From NCBI GenBank assembly GCA_900542175.1, contig UQNC01000003.1:38836-102835 (forward strand): 64,000 nucleotides of DNA, read 5' to 3'. This document shows positions 9,089-16,892 of the stretch, piece after piece (the first letter of the stretch is position 1; each line of letters begins with the position of its first letter). The position numbers and the translations under genes were made by a program. Under the pieces are notes generated by a model. The model saw only the letters and a list, made by a program, of their open reading frames with translations, had not been told where the DNA came from and did no database searches. The stretch is from an uncultured Collinsella sp. (lineage in GTDB: Bacteria > Actinomycetota > Coriobacteriia > Coriobacteriales > Coriobacteriaceae).

Positions 9089-9403
9089 GCGGGCACCTTT
9101 CTCGAAAAATCGATCTAGAATCGTTGGCTCCGGATACTTTACCCCAAAGCCGAATGCCTGGCTGGTTATCGTCAAGTTGCGGAGACGTGTGTTCACAAGA
9201 TTGCGAAAAAGTCTCCATACGAGTAAAAAATCGCAGTTCACGCTTGAAATCGAAGTGATTTCCCCGTAATCTATACAGACGTGATTGCATAAGCGTCACA
9301 TCAGTATCTGTCGGCTCCCGAGTGTTCCTAAACGTTGTGTGCTTGTCGCACCCTTCTGTAGGTCCTAGCAATCGGGGCCCCGTAGTTCGAAAGGGGTCCA
9401 CCT
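9089..9403. other. Divergent control region HAD / rpsA
   Basis: 315 bp between divergent genes. It contains the rpsA promoter candidate (9244-9272) and a long (~130 nt) leader before the rpsA start. No coding frame is supported. Confidence 0.5.
9244..9272 (+). promoter_or_regulatory. Candidate sigma-70-type promoter of rpsA
   Basis: TTGAAA (9244-9249), 17-bp spacer, TAATCT (9267-9272). Box quality and spacing fit a housekeeping promoter; the position implies a leader of about 125 nt. Confidence 0.45.
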
Positions 9404-10570
9404 TTGAGTGAGATTCAGAACTCGTCCATTTTCTCTCTTGACGATGTCAACGAGGAGGAGATGAACAACCTCATCGACGGTACGATTACCGACTTTGATG
9501 AGGGCGATCTCGTTAACGGCACTGTCGTTAAGATCGAGCATGACGAGGTGCTCGTTGACATCGGATTCAAGTCCGAGGGCGTTATCCCGGTCCGCGAGCT
9601 GTCCATCCGCAAGGACGCTAACCCTGCAGACATCGTTGCACTCGGTGATCCCATCGAGGCCCTGGTTCTCCAGAAGGAGGACAAGGACGGTCGTCTGGTC
9701 CTGTCCAAGAAGCGTGCCGAGTACGAGCGTGCTTGGAACCGCATCGAGGAGAAGTTCAACTCCGGCGAGAACGTCGAGGGCGAGGTTATCGAGGTTGTCA
9801 AGGGCGGCCTGATCCTCGACATCGGCCTGCGTGGCTTCCTGCCCGCTTCCCTCGTCGACCTCCGTCGCGTCAAGGACCTCACCTCCTACATGGGCACCCG
9901 CATCGAGGCCCGCGTCATCGAGATGGACCGCAACCGCAACAACGTTGTCCTCTCCCGTCGCGTCGTGCTCGAGGAGTCCCGTAAGGCCGAGCGCTCCGAG
10001 ATCCTGTCCAAGCTCAAGTCTGGCATGCGTCTCCAGGGCACCGTTTCCTCCATCGTCGACTTCGGCGCCTTCGTCGACCTCGGCGGTATCGACGGCCTCA
10101 TCCACATCTCCGAGCTCTCCTGGAACCACGTAAACCATCCTTCCGAGGTTGTCAAGGTCGGCCAGGAGGTCGAGGTCGAGGTTCTCGACGTCGACCTCAA
10201 CCGCGAGCGCATCTCCCTGGGTCTCAAGCAGACCACCGAGGATCCGTGGCGCGCACTGGTCAAGAAGTACCCCGTCGGCGCTATCGTCGAGGGCACTGTG
10301 ACCAAGCTTGTCCCGTTCGGCGCTTTCGTCGATCTGGGCGAGGGCATCGAGGGCCTGGTGCATATCTCCGAGATGGCCAACAAGCACGTCGATCAGCCTT
10401 CTCAGGTCACCCATGTGGGCGACAAGGTTCAGGTCAAGGTCATGGAAATCGACCTCGACCGTCGTCGTATCTCCCTGTCCATGAAGTCTGCTGCTGAGAC
10501 TCTGGGCGTCGAGATCGAGGTTACTCCGCTGCCTTCCGAGAAGAAGGACGAGGAGACCGATGCCGAGTAA
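9404..10570 (+). CDS. rpsA: 30S ribosomal protein S1
   Basis: Binds mRNA on the small ribosomal subunit and helps initiation. 388 residues with four S1 (OB-fold) domains at about residues 30-100, 117-186, 203-271 and 288-357; each has the alternating GxV...DIG/VDLG...G-(V/L)I/VH core (for example GAFVDLGGIDGLIHISE). The acidic C-terminus ends EKKDEETDAE. Translation most likely starts at TTG 9404, with AAAGGGG at 9391 region and the family-like MSEIQNSSI. The four-domain form is the shorter version found in Gram-positive bacteria, not the six-domain enterobacterial form. Confidence 0.95.
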   Translation: MSEIQNSSIFSLDDVNEEEMNNLIDGTITDFDEGDLVNGTVVKIEHDEVLVDIGFKSEGVIPVRELSIRKDANPADIVALGDPIEALVLQKEDKDGRLVLSKKRAEYERAWNRIEEKFNSGENVEGEVIEVVKGGLILDIGLRGFLPASLVDLRRVKDLTSYMGTRIEARVIEMDRNRNNVVLSRRVVLEESRKAERSEILSKLKSGMRLQGTVSSIVDFGAFVDLGGIDGLIHISELSWNHVNHPSEVVKVGQEVEVEVLDVDLNRERISLGLKQTTEDPWRALVKKYPVGAIVEGTVTKLVPFGAFVDLGEGIEGLVHISEMANKHVDQPSQVTHVGDKVQVKVMEIDLDRRRISLSMKSAAETLGVEIEVTPLPSEKKDEETDAE

Positions 10571-10892
10571 ATCGGTTTGACGATCACTTGTTTTAAGGGA
10601 TCCGTCCGCAATGGACGGGTCCCTTTTTGCATTTGCTGCTGAGGTGCGTGATGCTGCCCGGGTTGTCTGTTTGCTATTGGGTTGTCGGTGCATGAAAAAT
10701 GCCGACATCCCGCCTCGGGGAGGAGGCGGGAACACACTGAGTAGACGGAGGGGTGCGGAGCGCGGTCGCGTCTCGACTGACGACGTTGCCCATCGACAGG
10801 ACCATTGTAACGCATGGCGGTTCTTGGTTTATCGTGTCGAGCGTTTGCGTTGTGCCATTGCCTGCGGTAACGGTGTGTTACACTCTTGCACT
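10571..10892. other. Intergenic region rpsA / rnpB
   Basis: 322 bp. It holds the rpsA terminator, a 9-bp hairpin at 10708-10731 (TCCCGCCTC with GAGGCGGGA) and, close to rnpB, TTGCCT (10858) and TACACT (10879-10884), a possible promoter with a short 15-bp spacer. No protein gene is supported. Confidence 0.5.
10595..10628 (+). terminator. Intrinsic terminator of rpsA
   Basis: 13-bp stem with one G-U pair (AAGGGATCCGTCC with GGACGGGTCCCTT), GCAAT loop, then TTTTT. Confidence 0.9.
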
Positions 10893-11255
10893 GCTGAGTG
10901 GGCCAGACGGTCGCGCGATGTGCTGCTTGCAGTACGCGTGAGGAAAGTCCGGGCTCCAGAGGGCGGGATGCCGGCTAACGGCCGGGCGGAGTGATCCGAC
11001 GGAAAGCGCCGCAGAAAAGAAGACTCCCACCTGCGCCGCAAGGCGTAAAGGGAAAAGCTGAAACGGTGGTGTAAGAGACCACCAGCGTCGTGGCAACATG
11101 GCGGCTTGGCAAGCCCCATCCGGAGCAAGCGCGAATAGGAACGCTATGGGCCGGCCCGGTCCGCGTTCGGGTAGCGTGCGTGGAGCTGCACGGTAACGTG
11201 CAGACAAGATAAATGACCGTTCACGACAGAACCCGGCTTATAGGCCCACTCAGCA
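10893..11255 (+). ncRNA. rnpB: RNase P RNA, bacterial class A
   Basis: Catalytic RNA that trims the 5' leader from precursor tRNAs. The ends pair (GCTGAGTGGGCC at 10893-10904 with GGCCCACTCAGC at 11244-11255), forming helix P1. The universally conserved GAGGAAAGTCCGGGCTCC block begins about 36 nt in, and its partner ACAGAACCCGGCTTA lies near the 3' end, together forming the P4 core. Length (~363 nt) and order fit the class A (ancestral) fold. It lies between rpsA and yigZ with its own probable promoter. Confidence 0.95.
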
Positions 11256-11553
11256 ACTATGTTGACGCTGCGACGGCGTCAGCTGGCCGATTTGGCGCTC
11301 ATTCGTCGGTCGCCGCCATAAGGCGTGCTCCCTCCTCTTTCGGGCCAAATCGACTCAGCTGACGCCGTCTCGCTGTTCTTGCCTGATCATAGACAGCCTC
11401 TTTTTTTGTCGCAACCTCGGCTTTCAAGGCACCTTGCTCGCGCTGACGGGTTCTCGCTTTCGTTGACGGAATCATCGGCGTTGCCATTCTTTTTACTAGG
11501 GTTATCGTATTATTGAGGCTGTTTGTTGCTGCGCTTTATTTTGTTGAGGGGCT
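11256..11553. other. Intergenic region rnpB / yigZ
   Basis: 298 bp with a long inverted repeat (about 11273-11369) just after rnpB and an AT-rich stretch before yigZ containing TATTATTG (~11508). No gene is supported. Confidence 0.5.
11273..11369. repeat. Long imperfect inverted repeat 3' of rnpB
   Basis: The ~25-nt left arm GACGGCGTCAGCTG...CGATTTGGC is matched by GCCAAATCG...CAGCTGACGCCGTC on the right, separated by ~45 nt that can form a smaller stem. There is no strong T-run, so it may be a processing or termination structure of rnpB or a dispersed palindrome. Confidence 0.6.
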
Positions 11554-12192
11554 TTGTTGGACAGCTATTTTACTCTGCAATCGAATATTGAGGTTTCGGG
11601 CGAGTTTGTGGACCGCAAGAGCCGGTTTATTGCCCAGCTGGTCCATTTTGAGTCCGAGGACGAGGCGAATGCCTTTATCGAGATGGTTCGCAAGCGTCAT
11701 TATGACGCTCGACACAATGTTCCCGCGTGGATTTTGGTCGATGGACGCGAGCGCCAGAGCGATGATGGTGAACCGAGCCGCACGAGTGGTATGCCGACGC
11801 TCGAGGTGCTGCGCGGTGCGGGGCTCAAAAATGTTTGCTGCGTAGTAACGCGCTATTTTGGTGGCACGCTGTTGGGGCCTGGTGGTTTGGTGCGCGCCTA
11901 TACCGCGGCGACGCAGGCGGCGGTGGCCGCGGCTCAGGAGGCCGGGCAGATCGTCGAGATGACGAGCGTCGTGCCGGTTGATGTGCATGTGGCCTATCCA
12001 CAGTATGAGCAGGTGCTTCGCTTGGCGCAGGATTCGGGTGCCAAGGTTTCGGATACCGATTACGCGGATGCTGTGACACTTCACTTGGTGTTTAAAGCGG
12101 GGGAGCAAGAGCCGTTTTGCGCTAAGATGCGCGAGCTTATGGCGGGGCGCGAGGAGATTGAGGTCAGCGCTCCCGAGTTTGCTGAGTTCTAA
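11554..12192 (+). CDS. yigZ: YigZ / IMPACT family protein
   Basis: 212 residues with the N-terminal UPF0029 (IMPACT) domain: SRFIAQLV, RHYDARHNVPAWI, DGEPSRTSGMP and RYFGGTLLGPGGLVRAY are all family hallmarks. The C-terminal ~70 residues form the DUF1949 ferredoxin-like domain. Bacterial members are thought to bind nucleic acid or to act with the ribosome; the biochemical role is not settled. The start is TTG 11554, since the protein begins at the usual place relative to the domain and TGAGGGG lies just upstream. Confidence 0.9.
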   Translation: MLDSYFTLQSNIEVSGEFVDRKSRFIAQLVHFESEDEANAFIEMVRKRHYDARHNVPAWILVDGRERQSDDGEPSRTSGMPTLEVLRGAGLKNVCCVVTRYFGGTLLGPGGLVRAYTAATQAAVAAAQEAGQIVEMTSVVPVDVHVAYPQYEQVLRLAQDSGAKVSDTDYADAVTLHLVFKAGEQEPFCAKMRELMAGREEIEVSAPEFAEF

Positions 12193-12246
12193 CGACGACG
12201 GCCGGCGTGCATTTGGATGAATCCCAAGCGCGCCGGCTGTCGTTTT
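12191..12246 (+). terminator. Terminator of yigZ
   Basis: The stem pairs AACGAC and GCCGGCG (12191-12207) with CGCCGGC and GTCGTT (12231-12244), with small internal mismatches, and is followed by TTTTAT. It overlaps the yigZ stop and may also act on the convergent minus-strand gene. Confidence 0.6.
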
Positions 12247-12259
12247 ATGTCGCTGCCGT

Positions 12260-12706
12260 TTACTCGGCGAGCTGCTTTAGTACATCGCAGGCGATTTCGA
12301 CGGCATCGTCGATGCAACCGGGACAGCTGCGGAGCGGACCCTTGTCCGATCCGATGCCCTTGAGCGTGCCGCAGACGGTCGTCGTGTTCTTCTCGCCAAA
12401 GCGCTTGGCAATCTCGCGCGACAGTTTGTAGGTCTGGCCCTTGGTCTTGGGGTTTTCCATGCCATCGCTCATTACAAAGCCCATGATGGCCACGGCGCCC
12501 GAGATGGCACCGCAAGTTTCGGTCATGCCGCCCATGCCGGCGCCAAAGCCCTCGGTGAGGGTAAAGGCGACCTGGGGGTCGAGCCCGACGGCGGGCGCGA
12601 GCGTGCAGGCGACGGCCTGCGCGCAGTTAAAGCCGCGGGCGTGGTATTCGGCAGCCTGAGCCTGGCAGGTGGCAGTGTTGAGCTGAGTGGTATCAATCTG
12701 CTTCAT
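12260..12706 (-). CDS. C_GCAxxG_C_C family redox protein
   Basis: 148 residues with the family pattern of spaced cysteines: RGFNCAQAVAC near residue 30, then ETCGAISGA near residue 64, and CPGCIDDAVEIACDVL at the C-terminus. The family is named for this cysteine pattern and is common in anaerobes, often encoded beside redox or sulfur genes; a metal or redox role is proposed but not defined. The start ATG 12706 has GGAG at good spacing; the open frame continues upstream without a better signal. It is divergent from metY, so a role in sulfur metabolism is possible. Confidence 0.8.
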   Translation of the reverse strand: MKQIDTTQLNTATCQAQAAEYHARGFNCAQAVACTLAPAVGLDPQVAFTLTEGFGAGMGGMTETCGAISGAVAIMGFVMSDGMENPKTKGQTYKLSREIAKRFGEKNTTTVCGTLKGIGSDKGPLRSCPGCIDDAVEIACDVLKQLAE

Positions 12707-12814
12707 CGGTGTCTCCTTGATTGCGGTGTACCCGCCTATGGTACCCTTGCTGGCGCATTCGCTTATCGAGACCGCAGTGCATATCTCATTGTTTTTCGCC
12801 ATCGAACACTTTCT

Positions 12815-12852
12815 TAAGATTTGGGACAAATAAACCTGATTAATTTGTCCCA
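12815..12852. repeat. Short dispersed palindromic repeat, copy 2
   Basis: TTAAGA, then TGGGACAA (12823-12830), a short AT-rich centre with CTGATTAA, and TTTGTCCCA (12844-12852). It closely matches the element at 451-489 and lies in the metY upstream region. Confidence 0.65.
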
Positions 12853-12940
12853 TAACCTATCGGCGGGATGGGTTGAGAGGGGTGCGGGGTAGCGGTATCG
12901 TGAACCGAATAAAAACAAAACCCAAGTAAGGGAGTTGGAT

Positions 12941-14224
12941 ATGAGCGAGCAGACCATCGGAACTACATGTGTTCAGGGCGGCTATCATCCGGGCGATGCG
13001 GAGCCGCGCCAGGTGCCCATCTACCAGTCCACCACGTGGAAGTACGACACGTCCGAGCACATGGGCAAGCTGTTTGACCTGGAGGAGTCGGGCTACTTCT
13101 ACAGCCGCCTGCAGAACCCCACGTGCGATCTGGTCGCTGCCAAGATCTGCGAGATGGAGGGTGGTACCGCGGCGATGCTCACGAGCTCGGGCATGGCTGC
13201 GAACTTCCTCGCGATCTTTAACGTTGCCGGTGCCGGCGATCACGTGGTCGCAAGCTCTGCCATCTACGGCGGTACCTACAACCTGCTCGCCCACACCATG
13301 GGTCGTATGGGCGTCACCTGCACCTTTGTTGCCCCCGACTGCACCGATGAGGAGCTCGAGGCCGCCTTTAAGCCCAACACCAAGCTCGTCTTTGGCGAGA
13401 CGATCGCCAACCCTGCCCTTGCCGTGCTCGATATCGAGCGTTTTGCCAAGGCCGCGCATGACCACGGCGTGCCGCTGATGGTCGACAACACCTTCCCGAC
13501 GCCTGTGATGTGCCGTCCCTTTGAGTGGGGCGCCGACATCGTCACGCACTCCACCACCAAGTACATGGATGGCCATGCAGCCTACCTGGGTGGCGTGATT
13601 GTCGACCACGGCCAGTTTGACTGGATGGCCCATGCGGACAAGTTCCCGGGTCTCACCACGCCCGACGAGAGCTACCACGGCGTGACGTATGCCGAGAAGT
13701 TCGGTCGCGAGGGTGCCTTCATTACCAAGGCCACCGCGCAACTCATGCGCGATCTTGGCCCCATGCAGAACCCGCAGGCGGCGTTCTTCTTGAACAGCTC
13801 ACTCGAGAGCCTGCATGTGCGTATGCCGCGTCATTGTGAGAACGGCCTGGTCGTTGCCAAGTTCCTGCAGAGTCATCCCAAGGTGCGCTTCGTGAGCTAT
13901 CCGGGCCTGGAGGGCGATAAGTACTATGACCTGGCTCAGAAGTACATGCCCAACGGTACCTGCGGCGTCGTGAGCTTTGGCTTTAACGGTGGTCGCGCGG
14001 CGGCCGAGACCTTTATGAAGAGCCTCAAGCTCGCCCAGATCGCCACGCATGTGGCCGACGCCCGCACTTGCTGCCTGCATCCCGCTAACGCCACGCATCG
14101 CCAGATGAACGATGAGGAGCTCATCGCCTGCGGCATTTCCGCCGATATGGTGCGCCTGTCGTGCGGCCTCGAGGACACGGCCGACTTGATTGCCGACCTT
14201 GAGCAGGCGCTTGAGCAGTGCTAG
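12941..14224 (+). CDS. metY: O-acetylhomoserine sulfhydrylase (Cys/Met PLP family)
   Basis: Replaces the acetyl group of O-acetylhomoserine with sulfide to make homocysteine (direct sulfhydrylation). 427 residues, typical of MetY, which is longer than gamma-synthases. The PLP lysine is in THSTTKYMDGH (about residue 207), SSGMAANF forms the phosphate-binding turn, and YSRLQNPT is the N-terminal substrate loop. ATG 12941 follows GGAG with 6-nt spacing. The MetZ-type succinyl substrate or a methionine lyase activity remain possible, but length and overall pattern favour MetY. Confidence 0.9.
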   Translation: MSEQTIGTTCVQGGYHPGDAEPRQVPIYQSTTWKYDTSEHMGKLFDLEESGYFYSRLQNPTCDLVAAKICEMEGGTAAMLTSSGMAANFLAIFNVAGAGDHVVASSAIYGGTYNLLAHTMGRMGVTCTFVAPDCTDEELEAAFKPNTKLVFGETIANPALAVLDIERFAKAAHDHGVPLMVDNTFPTPVMCRPFEWGADIVTHSTTKYMDGHAAYLGGVIVDHGQFDWMAHADKFPGLTTPDESYHGVTYAEKFGREGAFITKATAQLMRDLGPMQNPQAAFFLNSSLESLHVRMPRHCENGLVVAKFLQSHPKVRFVSYPGLEGDKYYDLAQKYMPNGTCGVVSFGFNGGRAAAETFMKSLKLAQIATHVADARTCCLHPANATHRQMNDEELIACGISADMVRLSCGLEDTADLIADLEQALEQC

Positions 14225-14292
14225 GCTAGCGTTCGCACAAGGCGTCGATGCTGGCAGAAAGCTTCGGCGATCTTTCGTTCCGATTCCGTAGG

Positions 14293-14340
14293 CGGGACCC
14301 CAATCGCGACTGTTTGTAGGCGATTGGGGCCCCGTTTTTG
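14293..14340 (+). terminator. Intrinsic terminator of metY
   Basis: The stem CCCCAATCGC with GCGATTGGGG is extended by GGG/CCC across a bulge, with a ~12-nt loop, then GTTTTTG. It ends only ~25 nt before the start of the next gene. Confidence 0.85.
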
Positions 14341-14365
14341 TGTTGGGCCACTCGAAAGGATGGAT

Positions 14366-15670
14366 ATGGAGAAAACTGCAGAGCAGCTGCGCCGCGAGCA
14401 CATTGCCCTAGAGGGCGACACCCATGGCAAGAACAAATGGGCGATTCTGTTTACCGTGCTCATCATGACGTTTATGTCGTGTCTGGATTCGACCGTCGTG
14501 ACCGTGGCGTTGCCCGTGATGCAAAAGGAGCTGGGCGTGGGCCTCGACCACATCCAGTTGGTGAGCTCGGTGTACCTGCTTGCGACATGCGTGGCTATGC
14601 TGCCGTTTGGCCGCTTGGGCGACGTGCGCGGCAAGGTGGGCGTATTCCAGCTGGGTGTAATCGTCTTTACGGTCGGATCGCTGCTGTGCGGGCTGTCGGC
14701 CTCGCTCGAGGTTCTCATTCTGGCTCGCATTGTCCAGGGCGTCGGTTGCGCGGCGGCCATGGCCAACAACATGGGCATTATTACCGAGTCCTTTCCGGCG
14801 CGCGAGCGCGGCCGCGCCATGGGCATTCTCGCGACCTTCGTGGCCCTCGGCATGATGTGTGGCCCCGTGCTGGGCGGCATGCTGGTAGCAAGCTTTCCCT
14901 GGGAGAGTATCTTCCTCATCAACCTGCCCATTGGCGTCATCTCATTTATCGTGGGGCTCTATACGCTGCCGCATGTTAAGCCGGAGGCTGGCGAGCGCCC
15001 CATGTCCCTGATCGAGGCCGCTCGTCGCTGCTTTGCAAATTCGGCCTTCACCATCAACCTCGCCTGCATGCTCATCGTGTTCGTTGGTATTGGCGCATCT
15101 GAGTTTGTGCTGCCGTTCTATTTCCAGGATGCCCATGGCTTTAGCTCCGATATTTCCGGACTGCTCTTTTTGGCGCTGCCGATGGTGAATGCCTTTATCG
15201 GCCCGCTTTCGGGTACGGTTTCGGACCGTGTTGGCTGCGAGGGCCCTACGGCGGTTGGCCTGGGCGTGTACGTGTGCGGACTATTTGCGGTAAGCACGCT
15301 CGACGAGCACTCTTCCATCCCTGTGATCGTGTGTTGCGTCGCGTTTATGTCGTGTGGCACGTCGATTTTCCAAAGTCCCAATAACTCGCTGTATATGGGC
15401 TCGGCTCCGCGCGAAGCGCTCGGCTTTGCGGGCAGCCTGGGTAGCCTTGCGCGCTATGCGGGTATGGCAGTGGGCATTACGGCGGCATCGCATATCCTCT
15501 ATGGGCAGATGAGCGTGGCGATGGGCGAGGCCGTGACCAGTATTGTTGCAGGTCGTCCGGATGTGTTCCTGTTTGGTTTTCGCTCGGTATTCTACGTGCT
15601 CATGGCTGTGGCGGCAGCGGGCTTTGCACTCGCCATGGTGCGTTTGGTGAGGATGCGCGCCCGCCATTAG
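14366..15670 (+). CDS. MFS drug/solute exporter, DHA2-like
   Basis: 434-residue polytopic membrane protein with the major facilitator pattern. The first helix ends LDSTVVTVALPVM, a DHA2 (QacA/EmrB) hallmark. Motif A is seen as GRLGDVRGK between helices 2 and 3, and motif C-like glycines lie in helix 5 (GMMCGPVLGGML). It probably exports drugs or metabolites with proton exchange; the substrate is unknown. ATG 14366 is preferred over ATG 14360 because GAAAGG ends 6 nt before it and would abut the earlier codon. Confidence 0.85.
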   Translation: MEKTAEQLRREHIALEGDTHGKNKWAILFTVLIMTFMSCLDSTVVTVALPVMQKELGVGLDHIQLVSSVYLLATCVAMLPFGRLGDVRGKVGVFQLGVIVFTVGSLLCGLSASLEVLILARIVQGVGCAAAMANNMGIITESFPARERGRAMGILATFVALGMMCGPVLGGMLVASFPWESIFLINLPIGVISFIVGLYTLPHVKPEAGERPMSLIEAARRCFANSAFTINLACMLIVFVGIGASEFVLPFYFQDAHGFSSDISGLLFLALPMVNAFIGPLSGTVSDRVGCEGPTAVGLGVYVCGLFAVSTLDEHSSIPVIVCCVAFMSCGTSIFQSPNNSLYMGSAPREALGFAGSLGSLARYAGMAVGITAASHILYGQMSVAMGEAVTSIVAGRPDVFLFGFRSVFYVLMAVAAAGFALAMVRLVRMRARH

Positions 15671-15827
15671 CGTGTTGAGAGGCTGTCTGCCACGATTCGC
15701 GCCGTCCCAAAAAGACCGGTTTGTGGTGCGATGCGGCTTGTGGGGCGGGCGGGGGTCGGTCCGTGGTAGACTATCGAACAACGTTTATTAATCGCGCGGT
15801 ATCGTTGCCGCGAGAAGGGGTTGCGCC

Positions 15828-16406
15828 ATGCAGGAGCTTGAGGATCGTATTCGCCATGACGGCATCGTAAAGGCCGGTAACGTCCTTAAGGTTGATGCCT
15901 TCCTCAACCACCAATGCGACGTTGAGCTGTTCGACCACATGGGCGCCGAGTGGGCCCGTCTGTTCGAGGGCGTCGAGATCAACAAGATCCTGACGATCGA
16001 GGCTTCGGGTATTGGCATGGCTTGCATTGCAGCCCAGCATTTTGGCGGCGTGCCGGTGGTCTTTGCCAAGAAGGCACAGTCCATCAACCTCGACGGCGAG
16101 CAGTACGCCACGACCATCTACTCCTTTACCAAGCAGAAGGAGTACCCGGTCATCGTTGGCAAGCGTTTCCTGTCCGAGGGCGACAAGGTCCTGATCATCG
16201 ACGACTTCTTGGCCAACGGCTGCGCGCTCGAGGGTCTTATCAAGATCTGCGAGGCTGCGGGTGCCGAGGTGTCCGGTATTGGCATTGCGGTGGAGAAGGG
16301 CTTCCAGGGCGGCGGCGATAAGCTCCGCGAGCGCGGCTTCCGCGTCGAGAGCCTGGCCCGTATCGCCGATATGGACTGCGAGACCGGCGAGATCACCTTC
16401 GCCTAA
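15828..16406 (+). CDS. xpt: Xanthine phosphoribosyltransferase
   Basis: Salvages xanthine with PRPP to form XMP. 192 residues, the family norm. The PRPP loop is VLIIDDFLANGCA (about residues 121-133), and the N-terminus MQELEDRIRHDG and the EASGIGMA segment match Xpt. The start ATG 15828 has GAAGGGG upstream. A small hairpin (CGCGG with CCGCG, 15795-15812) lies just before the binding site. No purine riboswitch pattern was seen upstream, although this gene often has one in Firmicutes. Confidence 0.93.
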   Translation: MQELEDRIRHDGIVKAGNVLKVDAFLNHQCDVELFDHMGAEWARLFEGVEINKILTIEASGIGMACIAAQHFGGVPVVFAKKAQSINLDGEQYATTIYSFTKQKEYPVIVGKRFLSEGDKVLIIDDFLANGCALEGLIKICEAAGAEVSGIGIAVEKGFQGGGDKLRERGFRVESLARIADMDCETGEITFA

Positions 16407-16434
16407 GCGCGCAACACAAGCGATTGGTATGCGA

Positions 16435-16470
16435 TGTGACAAAGGGACTGTCCCTTTGTCACATTTTTTT
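16435..16470 (+). terminator. Terminator of xpt with dispersed-repeat sequence
   Basis: 13-bp perfect stem (TGTGACAAAGGGA with TCCCTTTGTCACA), CTG loop, then seven T. This GACAAAGGGAC-type palindrome is one I recall as common in many Gram-positive genomes, so it may be a mobile repeat serving as a terminator. Confidence 0.85.
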
Positions 16471-16490
16471 GTATGAGGGGAGGTGCTGAT

Positions 16491-16871
16491 ATGGACGAGA
16501 ACAAGATGGGATGGCGCGAGTATGCGCGCTATGCCGAGATGTCGGCCGAGGAGTTGGCGCGCGATTGCGAGGTGCAGGTGTTTCGCGCGACGGGTCCGGG
16601 CGGGCAGGGCGTGAACACGACGGACTCGGCGGTGCGTATGAAGCATGGGCCCACGGGGATTGTCGTGACGGCGCGTGAGGGCCGTAGTCAGTTTCAGAAT
16701 CGCGCGAGCTGTCTGCGTAAGCTGCGCGCTGAGCTGGAGCGTCGCGGGCGTCCACCGCGCCGACGCGTAAAGACTAAGGTGCCTTTGCGCTCTCGCCAGT
16801 GCAGGCTCAATGACAAGCACTTCAACGCGATTAAAAAGGCCAACCGTCGCAAGCCGGGGAGCGACGAGTAG
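16491..16871 (+). CDS. Release-factor-like peptidyl-tRNA hydrolase (GGQ domain)
   Basis: 126-residue single-domain relative of class I release factors. GPGGQGVNTTDSAVRM carries the GGQ motif (residues ~40-50) that triggers peptidyl-tRNA hydrolysis. The codon-recognition domains are absent and the C-terminus is strongly basic (RPPRRRVKTKVPLRSRQ, then KKANRRKPG), as in ArfB/YaeJ proteins that rescue stalled ribosomes. Whether it is a true ArfB or another stand-alone GGQ protein cannot be told. ATG 16491 has GGGGAGG upstream; an earlier ATG at 16473 would include the binding site itself. Confidence 0.85.
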   Translation: MDENKMGWREYARYAEMSAEELARDCEVQVFRATGPGGQGVNTTDSAVRMKHGPTGIVVTAREGRSQFQNRASCLRKLRAELERRGRPPRRRVKTKVPLRSRQCRLNDKHFNAIKKANRRKPGSDE

Positions 16872-16892
16872 CCGATTGTTTCGCTGGTCTTG

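Noticed and set aside
10611..10994. Short frames over rnpB and its upstream region
   Set aside because: They run into or across the RNase P RNA, lack ribosome sites and show no family features.
15671..15827. Purine riboswitch upstream of xpt
   Set aside because: None of the conserved loop and junction bases were found; only a small CGCGG/CCGCG hairpin is present.
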